A stretch of 64,000 bases of DNA from Oryzisolibacter propanilivorax (GCF_900103645.1 NZ_FNHP01000001.1:248001-312000); one strand, 5' to 3'; numbered from the stretch's first letter, positions 47,389 through 56,152 are shown. A program made the numbers and translations. The notes: generated by a model from the sequence alone, not told the origin.

Positions 47389-47397
47389 GTTACTTCC

Positions 47398-48411
47398 TCA
47401 ATTGGACGAGGCAGTGTTCCAGCAATAGCCAGTCGGGCAATCAGGCAGCTTGAACTTCGGTGGTTCGCAAGCATCATTGGACGCCAGGTTCTGCACCGCG
47501 ACGCTACCACGCCCATCAGCCCAGTTCATTACCGTGCCAGAAACGGAAGTCATCTGGGTAGAGCTCCCTCCAATTACAACCTTGGCAAAGTTGGAAGAAA
47601 GGTTCTGGAATGCTTGAGAACCCTTACCATTTGCCTTGTTGGTGATGGTTCCGTTGCCAGTCACCGTCTGAGTGGAAGAGCCGCCCTTCTTGATTTCTAC
47701 CCCATCATAGTTGCTGGCAAGATTCTGAACGGCAGTTGTATCTGCGCCGTCAGCGAAATTGCTGACCGTTCCTCCAGTCAAACTAACGGTCTGCTTGCTG
47801 GTTCCAAAAACGTCAACCTTACCTGTATTGCTTGCAGCCGACTGGACGGCCACGGCGCCAGCGCCATCTGCTGTGTTCGAAACACTGGTGCTGGTAAGGC
47901 TTGTGGATTGTGTGCTAGTACCGGTGATGGCGACATTGCCCGCATTACTCGATACGTTCTGCATGGCTTTGGCTGCATCCTTGCAGTCCACGCCATTGCA
48001 ATTTTCGCCTCCCTGCCCTCGGGCTGTATTCGATAGGTTGCTGTTATTCATGGAGGTTGTCTGGGTGGAGTGGCCGCCTCCCGAAAGTTCAACCTTTCCA
48101 TAGTTAGAAGAAACGTTTTGAATGGCAATGTCGCCTGGATTCCAGGCATGGTTGAATACATCCGCTCCGTTGGAGAGCGTGGTCTTCTGCTTAGAATCAC
48201 TGCCAGTATTGATGGTGACATAACCACGGTTACTGGAAAGATTCTGAATCGCAGAGGCTTGTGCGCCAGCGTGGTTGTGCGCCTGCGAGCCGGAGTTCAC
48301 AGTTACCGACTGATCCGACGTTCCTGAAATGGTGATCTGCGGTGTAGTGGTAACGGCAAACGCTGCTGCAGAGGCAATGGTGCTCAATGCAAAGAAGGCA
48401 AGCGATTTCAT
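47398..48411 (-). CDS. Secreted curlin-like repeat protein (candidate amyloid/adhesin subunit)
   Basis: The 337-residue protein has a signal peptide (MKSLAFFALSTIASAAAFA) and then seven tandem repeats of about 38-53 residues. Each repeat has S-x-Q (Gln at 34, 75, 117, 168, 207, 248, 286) and A-x-Q-(N/S)-x2-S-N (Gln at 56, 98, 151, 190, 229, 269, 307), giving fourteen Gln-bearing half-repeats mostly 17-23 residues apart. N-x-A-x-G and G-x-V-x-I link them. Repeat 3 has an insert with two cysteines (ENCNGVDCKD) and the C-terminus a Cys-rich tail (ACEPPKFKLPDCPTGYCWN). CsgA curlin repeats are 19-23 residues with S-x5-Q and N-x-A-x3-Q, so the architecture is similar, though not identical. A GGAGGAG Shine-Dalgarno supports the start. 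Confidence 0.7.
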   Translation of the reverse strand: MKSLAFFALSTIASAAAFAVTTTPQITISGTSDQSVTVNSGSQAHNHAGAQASAIQNLSSNRGYVTINTGSDSKQKTTLSNGADVFNHAWNPGDIAIQNVSSNYGKVELSGGGHSTQTTSMNNSNLSNTARGQGGENCNGVDCKDAAKAMQNVSSNAGNVAITGTSTQSTSLTSTSVSNTADGAGAVAVQSAASNTGKVDVFGTSKQTVSLTGGTVSNFADGADTTAVQNLASNYDGVEIKKGGSSTQTVTGNGTITNKANGKGSQAFQNLSSNFAKVVIGGSSTQMTSVSGTVMNWADGRGSVAVQNLASNDACEPPKFKLPDCPTGYCWNTASSN

Positions 48412-49096
48412 GACAGTCTCCTCCAGGAGCAAAAGATAAAAGCAGAACCTGCTGGCGAATTCCAGCTGACTCTTCATTGACGTGACCGCTGCTTGAATTT
48501 TTCCCGCTCATTTGGCAGTCGGTTTTGTCGATTGCAGTTTCTGTCGGAGCAGGGGAGAGAAACAATCGCTAGAAGTGGTTCCCTCATTCGACGTCAAGGA
48601 AGGCTGGTTGAAAGATGGCATCAACATGAACTGCCCTGCCTTGGCTAAAGATGATGCTATCTAAAAAATAGCAAAATCGATCATCATCTCACTTTGTAAA
48701 GAAAAGTGTATAAAGCAACATGAAGAATAGTTCCTTGGAATTGGACCTCTTGCATAATTTGTAAGCTCTTACAGATGTCCTGGAAGGCGTTGGTGTTGGG
48801 TTGTAAGAAAAAAATTGCTTGAGGAAATTTGTCTCTCGAAGAAGAGAAGAATTTTTCATATGTGTTTTGAGTCTCAAAAACTCTTCGTCGTAAAAAATTT
48901 GAATTTCGCTACTTGTCAATAGAGAAATCTCTAGCTACGCTCCTTTGTTTTTTTGAATCAAAATGTTTCTTGTGTAATGTAAGAAGATAACTATCCTGCG
49001 TACTCATGTTTCGATGTAACTTTGTTTGCTGAAACACGACTTGGTGGAAGTTGCAAGTCGAAGGCGGAGAATTGGTTGCATATGGAGGAGAGACCG
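48412..49096. other. AT-rich divergent regulatory region between curlin-like gene and response regulator
   Basis: These 685 bases are far more AT-rich than the window average and hold long A and T runs. Besides the inverted repeat near 48650-48692 no gene is convincing; a 76-codon open frame on the minus strand is AT-rich, with no domain or good ribosome site. The region is long enough for several regulator sites, as at the curli csgD-csgBA intergenic region. Confidence 0.6.
48650..48692. repeat. Inverted repeat with truncated 'ATAGCT'-repeat edge
   Basis: AGATGATG pairs with CATCATCT, and GATGCTATCTAAAAAATAGC inside matches the left edge of copy 10 of the interspersed repeat. The usual GC hairpin is missing. 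Confidence 0.5.
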
Positions 49097-49888
49097 ATGT
49101 CGGGACTTAACATGGCTACTACGAACACATCCATTCACAACGAGCGGATGCTTCCTCCACAACAGTTCGCCATGCACCAGAGTCCCCCGGCGATCTGGCC
49201 GGACTTTCTCACTGGGCAGCATGAAAAGCCCGTGCGTGTCCTGCTGGTAGATGACGATGCCCACATGCGTCGGGTGATTGCGCAGGAGCTGATGGCCGAT
49301 CAGCGCACCCTGCTGGTAGCGCAGGCGGAAAACGTGAGGGAAGGCCGCAAGGCCATCAAGCAGCATGATTTCGACGTCATGCTCGTCGACCTGCACCTGG
49401 GCGACGGTGAGGGTTTTGCCCTGATCGATTTCATGAAGGCCGTGCGGCCCTGTGCCGAAGCCATCGTGGTGTCGATCATGGAGTGCGATGACCAGGTGAT
49501 GCGCGCCTTCGAGCTGGGTGCCACGGGGTATCTGGTCAAGAATTCCTGGTTTGGCAATTACCCGCAGGCAGTACTGCAGGTGGCCAACGGCGGAGCGTCC
49601 ATCACACCCAACCTGGCACGCAGGCTGCTGCAGCGGTTTGACAGTGGCACGGCGGGTGGGGCTCCTGCCACGGCGCGCCGGACCGACAAGGACATCGAGC
49701 GGCTTTCCCCGCGGGAAAAAGAAGTGCTGCGGCTGGTCTCCAGTGGTCACACCAGCGGCGAGATCGGCGAGCAGCTGATGATCAGCACGGTCACCGTGAA
49801 CACGCACATCAAGAACATCTATCGCAAACTACAGGTGCGCACGCGCGCCCAAGCCGTCCGTTTTGCCTCGGTGCGGGGGCTTTTCTAG
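49097..49888 (+). CDS. NarL/LuxR-type response regulator, divergent from the amyloid-like locus
   Basis: The 263-residue protein has a receiver with VRVLLVDDDAHMRR, the phospho-aspartate in FDVMLVDLHLGDGEG and the lysine in GYLVKNSW, and a LuxR helix-turn-helix (LSPREKEVLRLVSSGHTSGE, STVTVNTHIKNIYRKLQV). A GGAGGAG Shine-Dalgarno six bases upstream fixes the ATG. The kinase gene follows after 24 bases. CsgD, the curli master regulator, is also of the LuxR class, so control of the divergent cluster is a reasonable inference. Confidence 0.9.
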   Translation: MSGLNMATTNTSIHNERMLPPQQFAMHQSPPAIWPDFLTGQHEKPVRVLLVDDDAHMRRVIAQELMADQRTLLVAQAENVREGRKAIKQHDFDVMLVDLHLGDGEGFALIDFMKAVRPCAEAIVVSIMECDDQVMRAFELGATGYLVKNSWFGNYPQAVLQVANGGASITPNLARRLLQRFDSGTAGGAPATARRTDKDIERLSPREKEVLRLVSSGHTSGEIGEQLMISTVTVNTHIKNIYRKLQVRTRAQAVRFASVRGLF

Positions 49889-49912
49889 CGCGTTTGGCGC
49901 GCAGGGCAGGGG

Positions 49913-50839
49913 ATGACCGCCTGGAGAAGTGGCGCCAGACTGGAAGGAACCGCAGTGGCCTTGATCCGGCGTCCGGCTGTTGCACTGGTATGTGTGGCGC
50001 TGTGCTGCATGCAACTCTTGCTGTGCGGTTTACTGCTGGCCGCTGCTGGATGGAGTGCCCAGGCGATACGGTATGCGCAGTGGCTGCTGCTCGGACTGAG
50101 CATGGTGCTGGCCAGCCTGATATTGCTGCGATTGCCGGGCGATTTGCTGTGGCGCCCCCGGCGCAGCAAGCGCACCAGTCGGGAAGTGGTGCTGGAGCGC
50201 CAGCGCATCGCGCGTGACCTGCACGACCATGTCGGCTCCCGAATCGTCGGTGTCATGGCGCGCCTGGATCGTGACGATGCTGCACTGCAACCTCTGGCGC
50301 AAGCACTAGAGCAGTGCTTGCTGGAGTTGCGGCTGGTGGTGGACTCCATGGACGGCGACGATGATGTGTTGCCGGGCCGCTTGGCACGCCTGCGCCACCG
50401 GCTGCAGCCGGCATTGGATCAACGCGGCATTGCCCTGCGATGGAATGTGGGCGGGGCGAGGGACGTCAATTGGCCTTCAGGCGAGGCAGCACGCGAGTTT
50501 TCCGCCATCGTGCAAGAGGCGATCAGCAACATCCTGCAGCATGCCGACGCTACCGAACTCAGCCTGACGCTGCAGCCGCTGGGGCCACCCGATATCCCGC
50601 CTGAAGCGTGGTGCCTGCAGGTGCGAGACAACGGTCGCGGGCTGCAAGCTGGGGTAGACACGGGGCAGGGCCTGGCCAACATGCGGCGCAGGGCGGAGCG
50701 CCAGGGCGCGCATTGGGAGCTGGTGCCCGTCACCAGCGGTGGCACATGCGTGCAGGTGACCATGCCCGCCTCCGCCAGACAATCGTGCCGCGCTCAAATC
50801 GAGGCCCTCGCGCAATCCGCAGGGCAGAAAGGCGCGTGA
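49913..50839 (+). CDS. Sensor histidine kinase of the NarL/DesK class
   Basis: The 308-residue protein has two N-terminal membrane helices (VALVCVALCCMQLLLCGLLL and YAQWLLLGLSMVLASLILL) with almost no periplasmic loop, then HisKA_3 with ERQRIARDLHDHVGSRIVGV and an HATPase (IVQEAISNILQHADA, VRDNGRGLQ, GQGLANMRRRAE). The lack of an external sensor suggests it senses within the membrane. It forms a two-component pair with the regulator upstream. Confidence 0.9.
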   Translation: MTAWRSGARLEGTAVALIRRPAVALVCVALCCMQLLLCGLLLAAAGWSAQAIRYAQWLLLGLSMVLASLILLRLPGDLLWRPRRSKRTSREVVLERQRIARDLHDHVGSRIVGVMARLDRDDAALQPLAQALEQCLLELRLVVDSMDGDDDVLPGRLARLRHRLQPALDQRGIALRWNVGGARDVNWPSGEAAREFSAIVQEAISNILQHADATELSLTLQPLGPPDIPPEAWCLQVRDNGRGLQAGVDTGQGLANMRRRAERQGAHWELVPVTSGGTCVQVTMPASARQSCRAQIEALAQSAGQKGA

Positions 50840-50947
50840 AACAAGGGCTCAAGACGCCGAAGGGCGTTTCTCAGCCCTTGGGCAGTCCCGCACTTGCCTG
50901 TTGTACAGCAGGACCAGGTATGCAAAGTGCATCACTTGTCCGGGCAC

Positions 50948-53233
50948 TCAGCGCTTGCGCTGCTGCGTAGGTGCTTCTCTCTGCGGCGACTGTACCGGCG
51001 CCAGCAGCTTTGCACAGCTGGCCTCGTCCTCTGCCCCCGGCACCGTGATCGGCACCAGCGCCAGCGCTGCCGGGGCTACCGCAGCCGCCGCCACGGCCGC
51101 GCCGGCGCGCAGCAGCAGCGGTGCTGGCTCCACGCCCACCTGGGGGTTGGCGAAGGTGCCGCGCACGTACAGCGGAGTGCGCAGCGACAGGAATTTCCAC
51201 TCCAGCGACTTCGGCTTGATGCGCAGGCTCAGCTCTTCCTCGCCCAGATCGATCAGGCCGGTCACGTCGACGATGGCTTCTTCGGTGTTCAGCTTGACGT
51301 TGTTCGCATCCGCCATGCCGTCCTTGATACGCAGATCGGCCACGGCGCAGCGCAGCTTCACCTCCTTGTTCTCGCCGAACAGCTTGGCCACCACCACGCT
51401 GCCCACGTTCAAGGCCGCCAGGTCCAGCATCTGCTTGCTGAAAGTGCCTTCGCGGATGTACAGGCGTGCGCGTCCGTCGCTGCTGCCCAGCATCTTGGCG
51501 AGAGAGTCGCCCTGGCCGGCAAGGGTGAACGACCCGTCCAGCCGGCCAAAGCTCTTCTTCATCAATTCCACCTTGGGGAACAGCGCCGACAGCTGCAGGC
51601 CTTCGACTGAGCCCTTGAGCGTGGTATTGAGGGGTTTGCTGCGCCCATCGATCAGCACGTCCGAATCGATGCGCCCCTGGGCGAAGCCAAAGCGCAGCGG
51701 TGTCAGGTGCAGCCGCCTGTCCTCCAGCACCGCCCGCACGCTCAGGCGGTCCAAGGGCAGGGCCTCGGGGCGGATGACCTTCTCGCCGGCGAATGCCAGG
51801 TCCAGGTCCATGGCGTCCCAGCGTTCGGTAGCGAAATGTGCATCGGGCAGCACCTTGCCTGCACGCTTGCTGGTGCCCTTTTCCTGCGGGCGCTTGCCGC
51901 TGGGCGCGCCCAGCACCGGGCCCAGGTCGGCCAGGCGCAGCAGCTTCGAGGTCACGTGCCCCTGCAGCTTGGGTCGCGGCTTGCCCGAGGTATAGGTCAC
52001 GCTGCCGTGCAGGTCGCTGTCGCCCACCTTGCCGTTAAAATCGCGGTATTCCCACACCGCCTTGTCCGGCGCCAGGCTGCCCAGCAGGCGGCCCTTGACC
52101 TCGAACGGCGGCGTGTTGGGCAGTACCAGACCAGTAAGAGGGAACAGGTCGGCCATGCTGGCCCCGCCCAGCAGCACCTGCAGGTCCATGCCCGAGAGCT
52201 GCGCCGGGTTGTTCAGCACGCCCTCGACCTGCGTGCGCACGTGGCCCGAGCGCAGGGACGCGCGCAGTGGGTAGCGCACCTGCTTGTCGCGCAGGGCCAG
52301 CATCGACCCCCCCACAACGCTGCCACGCACCTGTGCCTTGCCGTACTGGCCCTGCACGGCCATGCGCACGCCATAGCGCCCGTCCTCGGCTTGCGGCGCA
52401 CCGGGCTCCAGGGTGTCCACCCGCGCGCGCAGCGCCAGCTGCTTGGTGCCATCCACGTAACCCAGCCAGCCGCCGCGTACCACCAGCTGGTCCACGCGCA
52501 GGTCCCACGGGTTGTCGCGCTGCTCGCCTTGCTTCTCCTGGCGGCGTGAGTGGAAAGTCCAATTGTTGGTGCCATCCTGGCGCCGTGCCAGCGCGATGTC
52601 GGGGCCGCTCAGCACCAGCGTATCCAGTACCACCGTGCGCGACAGCAGCGGCAGCAGGCGCAGCGTGGCGCTGGCGCTGCGGATGGTGCCCATGTCCTGC
52701 GGGGTGCGCGGTGGCGCTTCGGCCTGCGCATCTCGCGCGGCTTGGGCATCTTCGGAAGACGCCGTTGCATCACGTTCGGACGCAGTGTCGGCGGGGCCGC
52801 CTTGGGGCGCCTCATCTGTGTCGTTCTGCGGTGCCGGGCGGGGTGGCAGGGCGGGCAGACCGTCAGCAGGCTTGGCGGGCGCCTCGGCCACGGCAAATCC
52901 CTCGGGATTGCCCAGCACCAGCTGCTGCGCCTGCACCGTCACTCCGGGTACCCAGCGGCGCCAGCCGCTTTCCAGCGGCTGCGGCCAGTGCCAGTGCGCG
53001 TCCAGATCGCCCTGGATGGCGAAGGTGCGCCCGGAGGCTTCGCTGACCTTGGCGTTGATGCGCGGCTTCAGGCGGTTCCAGTCGAAGGTGGCCACCAGTA
53101 CCACCAGCAGCACCAGCACGGCTGCCAGCGCGGCCAGCACCAGCAGAAGCCAGCGCAGCAAACGCGGGCCTCGCGTTCCCGGCCTGACTGGTGCAGCGGA
53201 TGGGGTGACAGGAGTTGAAGTCTCTGTACTCAT
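50948..53233 (-). CDS. AsmA-family inner-membrane protein
   Basis: The 761-residue protein has one N-terminal membrane helix (LLRWLLLVLAALAAVLVLLV) followed by the AsmA start FDWNRLKPRINAKVSEASGRTFAI. The middle holds an acidic/Ala-rich insert (about 135-180) and the C-terminal third has the AsmA_2-like block GEAELSLR-type sequence (EEELSLRIKPKSLEWKFLSL, VRGTFANPQVGVEP). AsmA-like proteins are large periplasmic beta-groove proteins thought to move lipids between membranes. The start MSTETSTP is used. Confidence 0.85.
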   Translation of the reverse strand: MSTETSTPVTPSAAPVRPGTRGPRLLRWLLLVLAALAAVLVLLVVLVATFDWNRLKPRINAKVSEASGRTFAIQGDLDAHWHWPQPLESGWRRWVPGVTVQAQQLVLGNPEGFAVAEAPAKPADGLPALPPRPAPQNDTDEAPQGGPADTASERDATASSEDAQAARDAQAEAPPRTPQDMGTIRSASATLRLLPLLSRTVVLDTLVLSGPDIALARRQDGTNNWTFHSRRQEKQGEQRDNPWDLRVDQLVVRGGWLGYVDGTKQLALRARVDTLEPGAPQAEDGRYGVRMAVQGQYGKAQVRGSVVGGSMLALRDKQVRYPLRASLRSGHVRTQVEGVLNNPAQLSGMDLQVLLGGASMADLFPLTGLVLPNTPPFEVKGRLLGSLAPDKAVWEYRDFNGKVGDSDLHGSVTYTSGKPRPKLQGHVTSKLLRLADLGPVLGAPSGKRPQEKGTSKRAGKVLPDAHFATERWDAMDLDLAFAGEKVIRPEALPLDRLSVRAVLEDRRLHLTPLRFGFAQGRIDSDVLIDGRSKPLNTTLKGSVEGLQLSALFPKVELMKKSFGRLDGSFTLAGQGDSLAKMLGSSDGRARLYIREGTFSKQMLDLAALNVGSVVVAKLFGENKEVKLRCAVADLRIKDGMADANNVKLNTEEAIVDVTGLIDLGEEELSLRIKPKSLEWKFLSLRTPLYVRGTFANPQVGVEPAPLLLRAGAAVAAAAVAPAALALVPITVPGAEDEASCAKLLAPVQSPQREAPTQQRKR

Positions 53234-53501
53234 GTATGGCATAGGCAGGAAAACATCGCTGGCACGGCTGTGGCCGCTGGCCGTGTCAGACCGCGCAGCC
53301 ATGCTAGTGCCGCTGCCGGTACACCAAGCGCCGGGCCGCGGGATTGCCGCGCTTGTCCTACACCTGGCATGGCAGGGAGCGCTGAAAGAGGAATCGGGCA
53401 GGCAGATTGGCGCGTCATTGGCCTACGTGTTGCGCTTATTTGTTGCTTACAGAATCCAAACGTATTCACGGTTTGTTGATTGATTGAGGAGGCTGCTTTC
53501 C

Positions 53502-53744
53502 ATGCGCTCTGCGAATGCGTTGACCCAGGAGACCATTTTTGGCATCGCCGACGGCGCCACCTATTCCGGCATGCTGTGCATGGGCGAGGACGGACGGCGT
53601 TACTTCTTCACGCAGGCCCAGGTGGATGGCCACGCGATCGCGGTTCCAGGTGAGGACTTCGAATCTAGGGAAGCTGCGCTCAAGGGCCTGGCGCAGATCG
53701 CTGGTACCTGCCGTGCGGCTTCAGGTGCCGGGGAGCGGGCATGA
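53502..53744 (+). CDS. Small conserved-type protein, function unknown
   Basis: The 80-residue protein (MRSANALTQETIFGIADGAT..., DGRRYFFTQAQVDGHAIAVP) shows no domain known to me. GAGGAGG lies about 9 bases before the ATG. Its last four bases form an ATGA overlap with the next small gene, so the two are probably co-translated. No membrane segment or signal peptide. Confidence 0.6.
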   Translation: MRSANALTQETIFGIADGATYSGMLCMGEDGRRYFFTQAQVDGHAIAVPGEDFESREAALKGLAQIAGTCRAASGAGERA

Positions 53745-54031
53745 GCGCCACCACCGTGCATGTGCTGGAAGAGAGCTACCGCGGCTTCCTGATCCGCATT
53801 CCGGTGCCCGAGCAAGACGGGCGCATGGTGTCCGAGCCGGTGCAGGTTAGCGTCACCGCCATCACCGACCATGCCGCTACGCACCTGGATCTGGTCCGCT
53901 GGGACGCGGTGGAGCGGTCCGAAGGTGACCTGCATACGCTGGCGCATATCAAGCACGCCATCGATGTGGCGCTGGAAGGGGCCGAGCATCAGCCACCGCT
54001 GCCCGGGGTGTTCGAGCCAGGTTTGCAGTAA
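53741..54031 (+). CDS. Small protein coupled to the preceding gene, function unknown
   Basis: The 96-residue protein (MSATTVHVLEESYRGFLIRI..., EGDLHTLAHIKHAIDVALEG) has no recognised domain. It overlaps its neighbour by four bases. Sizes are like a toxin-antitoxin pair but neither protein has toxin or antitoxin motifs that I can see. A hairpin repeat follows its stop directly. Confidence 0.6.
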   Translation: MSATTVHVLEESYRGFLIRIPVPEQDGRMVSEPVQVSVTAITDHAATHLDLVRWDAVERSEGDLHTLAHIKHAIDVALEGAEHQPPLPGVFEPGLQ

Positions 54032-54078
54032 AAAGTGCCTCCAGCCCTTGTTCTGAAAGGGGGGTAAGCTATCAAAGA
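54030..54078. repeat. 'ATAGCT'-family hairpin repeat, copy 9 (diverged)
   Basis: AAAAAGTGCC, CCCTTG..AAGGG and AAGCTATCAAAG keep the order of the family. It begins at the stop of the preceding gene. Confidence 0.6.
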
Positions 54079-54119
54079 AGGAGCGATTTGTCAGGCTGCA
54101 TGGCTACAATCGCCCTCCC

Positions 54120-55073
54120 ATGCACAACCCGCACGATCCCCGCGTTCTACCGCTGCGCGATGGCGTCAGTCCTAGCTGCGTGGTGCTGCCGTCCGTCGGC
54201 CAGGGGCTACTGCTGGACTTTCTCGCGATACGTCTGCCTGCCGTCACGCGAACGGACTGGGTCAGGCGCATGGCTGCCGGCGAGGTGGTGGACGAGTTGG
54301 CGCGGCCCGCCCGTCCCGATACGCCTTTCACCCCTGGCCTGCGCTACTACTACTACCGCGAGGTGGCGCATGAGCAGCCCGTGCCGTTCCACGAGAGTGT
54401 GCTGTACCAGGACGCGCATATCGTCGTCGCCGACAAGCCGCATTTCCTGCCCGTGCTGCCGGCCGGCGGGCACCTGCAGCACACGCTGCTGGTGCGCTTG
54501 AGGCGCCGCCTGGGACTGCCGGAACTCTCGCCGGTGCACCGCATCGACGCCGGCACTGCAGGGCTGGTGCTGTTGTGCGTGCAACGCGCCGAGCGTGGCC
54601 GGTACCAGGCGCTGTTTCGCGAACGGGCCGTGCGCAAGCTGTATGAGGCGATCGCCCCCTGGCGTGCCGATCTGCCGCTGCCGCGCGTGTACGAGAGCCG
54701 GCTGGAAGAATGCGGCCACTTCTTTCGCATGCACGAAGTGCCGGGCGTGCCCAATGCCATCACGGCCATCGACGTCATCGAGCGCCTGGGCCCGCTGGCA
54801 CGCTACCGGCTCGAGCCGGTGACCGGCAAGCGCCACCAGTTGCGCGTGCAAATGGCGGCGCTGGGCATGCCGCTGGTCGGCGAGACGCTGTACCCCCAGG
54901 TGCGTGACGCGGCGCCGGGCGACTATTCCCACCCGCTGCAGCTGCTGGCGCGCGAGATCTCGTTCACCGATCCGGTCACGCAGGAGCGGTGGCGCTTCAC
55001 CAGCCAGCTGCGGCTGCGCGCGCTGGCGGAACTGGTCGATGCGGCCAGCCATACTTCCGGGGCTGTGGCCTGA
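54120..55073 (+). CDS. RluA/RsuA-family pseudouridine synthase
   Basis: The 317-residue protein has the catalytic-aspartate motif HRIDAGTAGLVLL (variant of HRLDxxTSGL) and GKRHQLRVQMAALGMPLVGE. An N-terminal S4-like segment may precede it (VTRTDWVRRMAAGEV). It should isomerise uridines in rRNA or tRNA; the target cannot be assigned. It differs clearly from the RluA protein at 10.9 kb. Confidence 0.87.
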   Translation: MHNPHDPRVLPLRDGVSPSCVVLPSVGQGLLLDFLAIRLPAVTRTDWVRRMAAGEVVDELARPARPDTPFTPGLRYYYYREVAHEQPVPFHESVLYQDAHIVVADKPHFLPVLPAGGHLQHTLLVRLRRRLGLPELSPVHRIDAGTAGLVLLCVQRAERGRYQALFRERAVRKLYEAIAPWRADLPLPRVYESRLEECGHFFRMHEVPGVPNAITAIDVIERLGPLARYRLEPVTGKRHQLRVQMAALGMPLVGETLYPQVRDAAPGDYSHPLQLLAREISFTDPVTQERWRFTSQLRLRALAELVDAASHTSGAVA

Positions 55074-55103
55074 TGGCTGCCGTGTGAAGAAAGGACGCCC
55101 GCC

Positions 55104-56144
55104 ATGTTCGCCTACATCCTCAAGCGCCTGCTGCTCATGCTGCCCACGCTGCTGGGCGTGCTGCTGCTGACCTTCGTCGTCATCCAATTCGTGCCGGGCG
55201 GCCCGGTCGAGCAGTACCTGGCCGAAGCCAAGGCCGGGATGGGCGCGGGTGGCGGTGGGGCGGGCGAGGGCGGCGGCATGGCCTACCGCGGTGCGCAGGG
55301 GGTGGACCCCAAGCGCCTGGAGCAGATCAAGCAGTTGTACGGCTTCGACAAGCCGGCGCACGAGCGCTTCCTGCAGATGCTGGGGCAGTTCGCACGCTTC
55401 GACCTAGGGCGCAGCTTCTTTCAGAACAAGGACGTGTGGCAGCTCATCAAGGAAAAGCTGCCGGTGTCCATCAGTCTGGGGATGTGGACGTTTTTCATCA
55501 GCTACCTGGTCGCCGTGCCGCTGGGCGTGGCCAAGGCGGTGCGCGCCGGCTCGCGCTTCGACTTCGTCACCACGCTCATCATCCTGGTGGGCTACGCCAT
55601 CCCCGGCTTCGTGCTGGGGGTGGCGCTGCTGGTGATCTTCGGCGGGCAGCTGCAGTGGTTCCCGCTGCGCGGGCTGACGTCGGCCAACTGGGACGAACTC
55701 TCCTGGGGCGCGCGCATCGCGGACTACCTGTGGCACATCGCGCTGCCCGTCACCGCCATGGTCGCCGGCAGCTTCGCCGTCACCGCCATGCTGACCAAGA
55801 ACGCCTTTTTGGAGGAGATCCGCAAGCAGTATGTGTTGACGGCACGCGCCAAGGGCCTGTCCGAACGCCAGGTGCTGTACCGCCACGTGTTCCGCAACGC
55901 CCTGCTGCCCATCGTCACCGGCTTTCCAGCAGCCTTCATCGGCGCGTTCTTCGCCGGCTCGCTGCTGATCGAGACGCTGTTCTCGCTCGACGGCCTGGGG
56001 CTGCTGAGCTACGAGAGCGTCATCCGGCGCGACTACCCCGTGGTGCTGGGCACGCTGTTCCTGTTCACGCTGATCGGGCTGGTGACCAAGCTGGTGTCCG
56101 ACCTGTGCTACGTGTGGGTCGACCCGCGCGTGAAGTTCGATTGA
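55104..56144 (+). CDS. yejB: Peptide ABC transporter permease YejB
   Basis: The 346-residue protein starts MFAYILKRLLLMLPTLLGVL, typical of DppB/YejB permeases, and contains the EAA loop (VLTARAKGLSERQVLYRHVFRNALLP). YejABEF imports oligopeptides including microcin C. The yejE and yejF genes follow after two unrelated genes. No yejA binding protein lies in the window, so it may be elsewhere. Confidence 0.9.
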   Translation: MFAYILKRLLLMLPTLLGVLLLTFVVIQFVPGGPVEQYLAEAKAGMGAGGGGAGEGGGMAYRGAQGVDPKRLEQIKQLYGFDKPAHERFLQMLGQFARFDLGRSFFQNKDVWQLIKEKLPVSISLGMWTFFISYLVAVPLGVAKAVRAGSRFDFVTTLIILVGYAIPGFVLGVALLVIFGGQLQWFPLRGLTSANWDELSWGARIADYLWHIALPVTAMVAGSFAVTAMLTKNAFLEEIRKQYVLTARAKGLSERQVLYRHVFRNALLPIVTGFPAAFIGAFFAGSLLIETLFSLDGLGLLSYESVIRRDYPVVLGTLFLFTLIGLVTKLVSDLCYVWVDPRVKFD

Positions 56145-56152
56145 GCCGCGCC

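Noticed and set aside
47398-48411. Possible CRISPR or satellite array because of the regular repeats
   Set aside because: The periodicity is in the protein; the DNA units vary in length and sequence, and the frame is open with a signal peptide.
48689-48919. 76-codon open frame on the minus strand in the AT-rich gap
   Set aside because: Lys/Phe/Ser-rich translation typical of AT-rich noncoding DNA, no ribosome site, no domain. Could be re-opened by RNA or peptide evidence.
50842-50880. Imperfect inverted repeat after the NarL-type kinase gene as a terminator
   Set aside because: AAGGGCT...AGCCCTT pairs, but the inner stem is interrupted and no T-run follows, so a terminator call is not supported.
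53502-54031. Toxin-antitoxin module
   Set aside because: Size and overlap fit, but no toxin fold or DNA-binding motif is visible in either protein.
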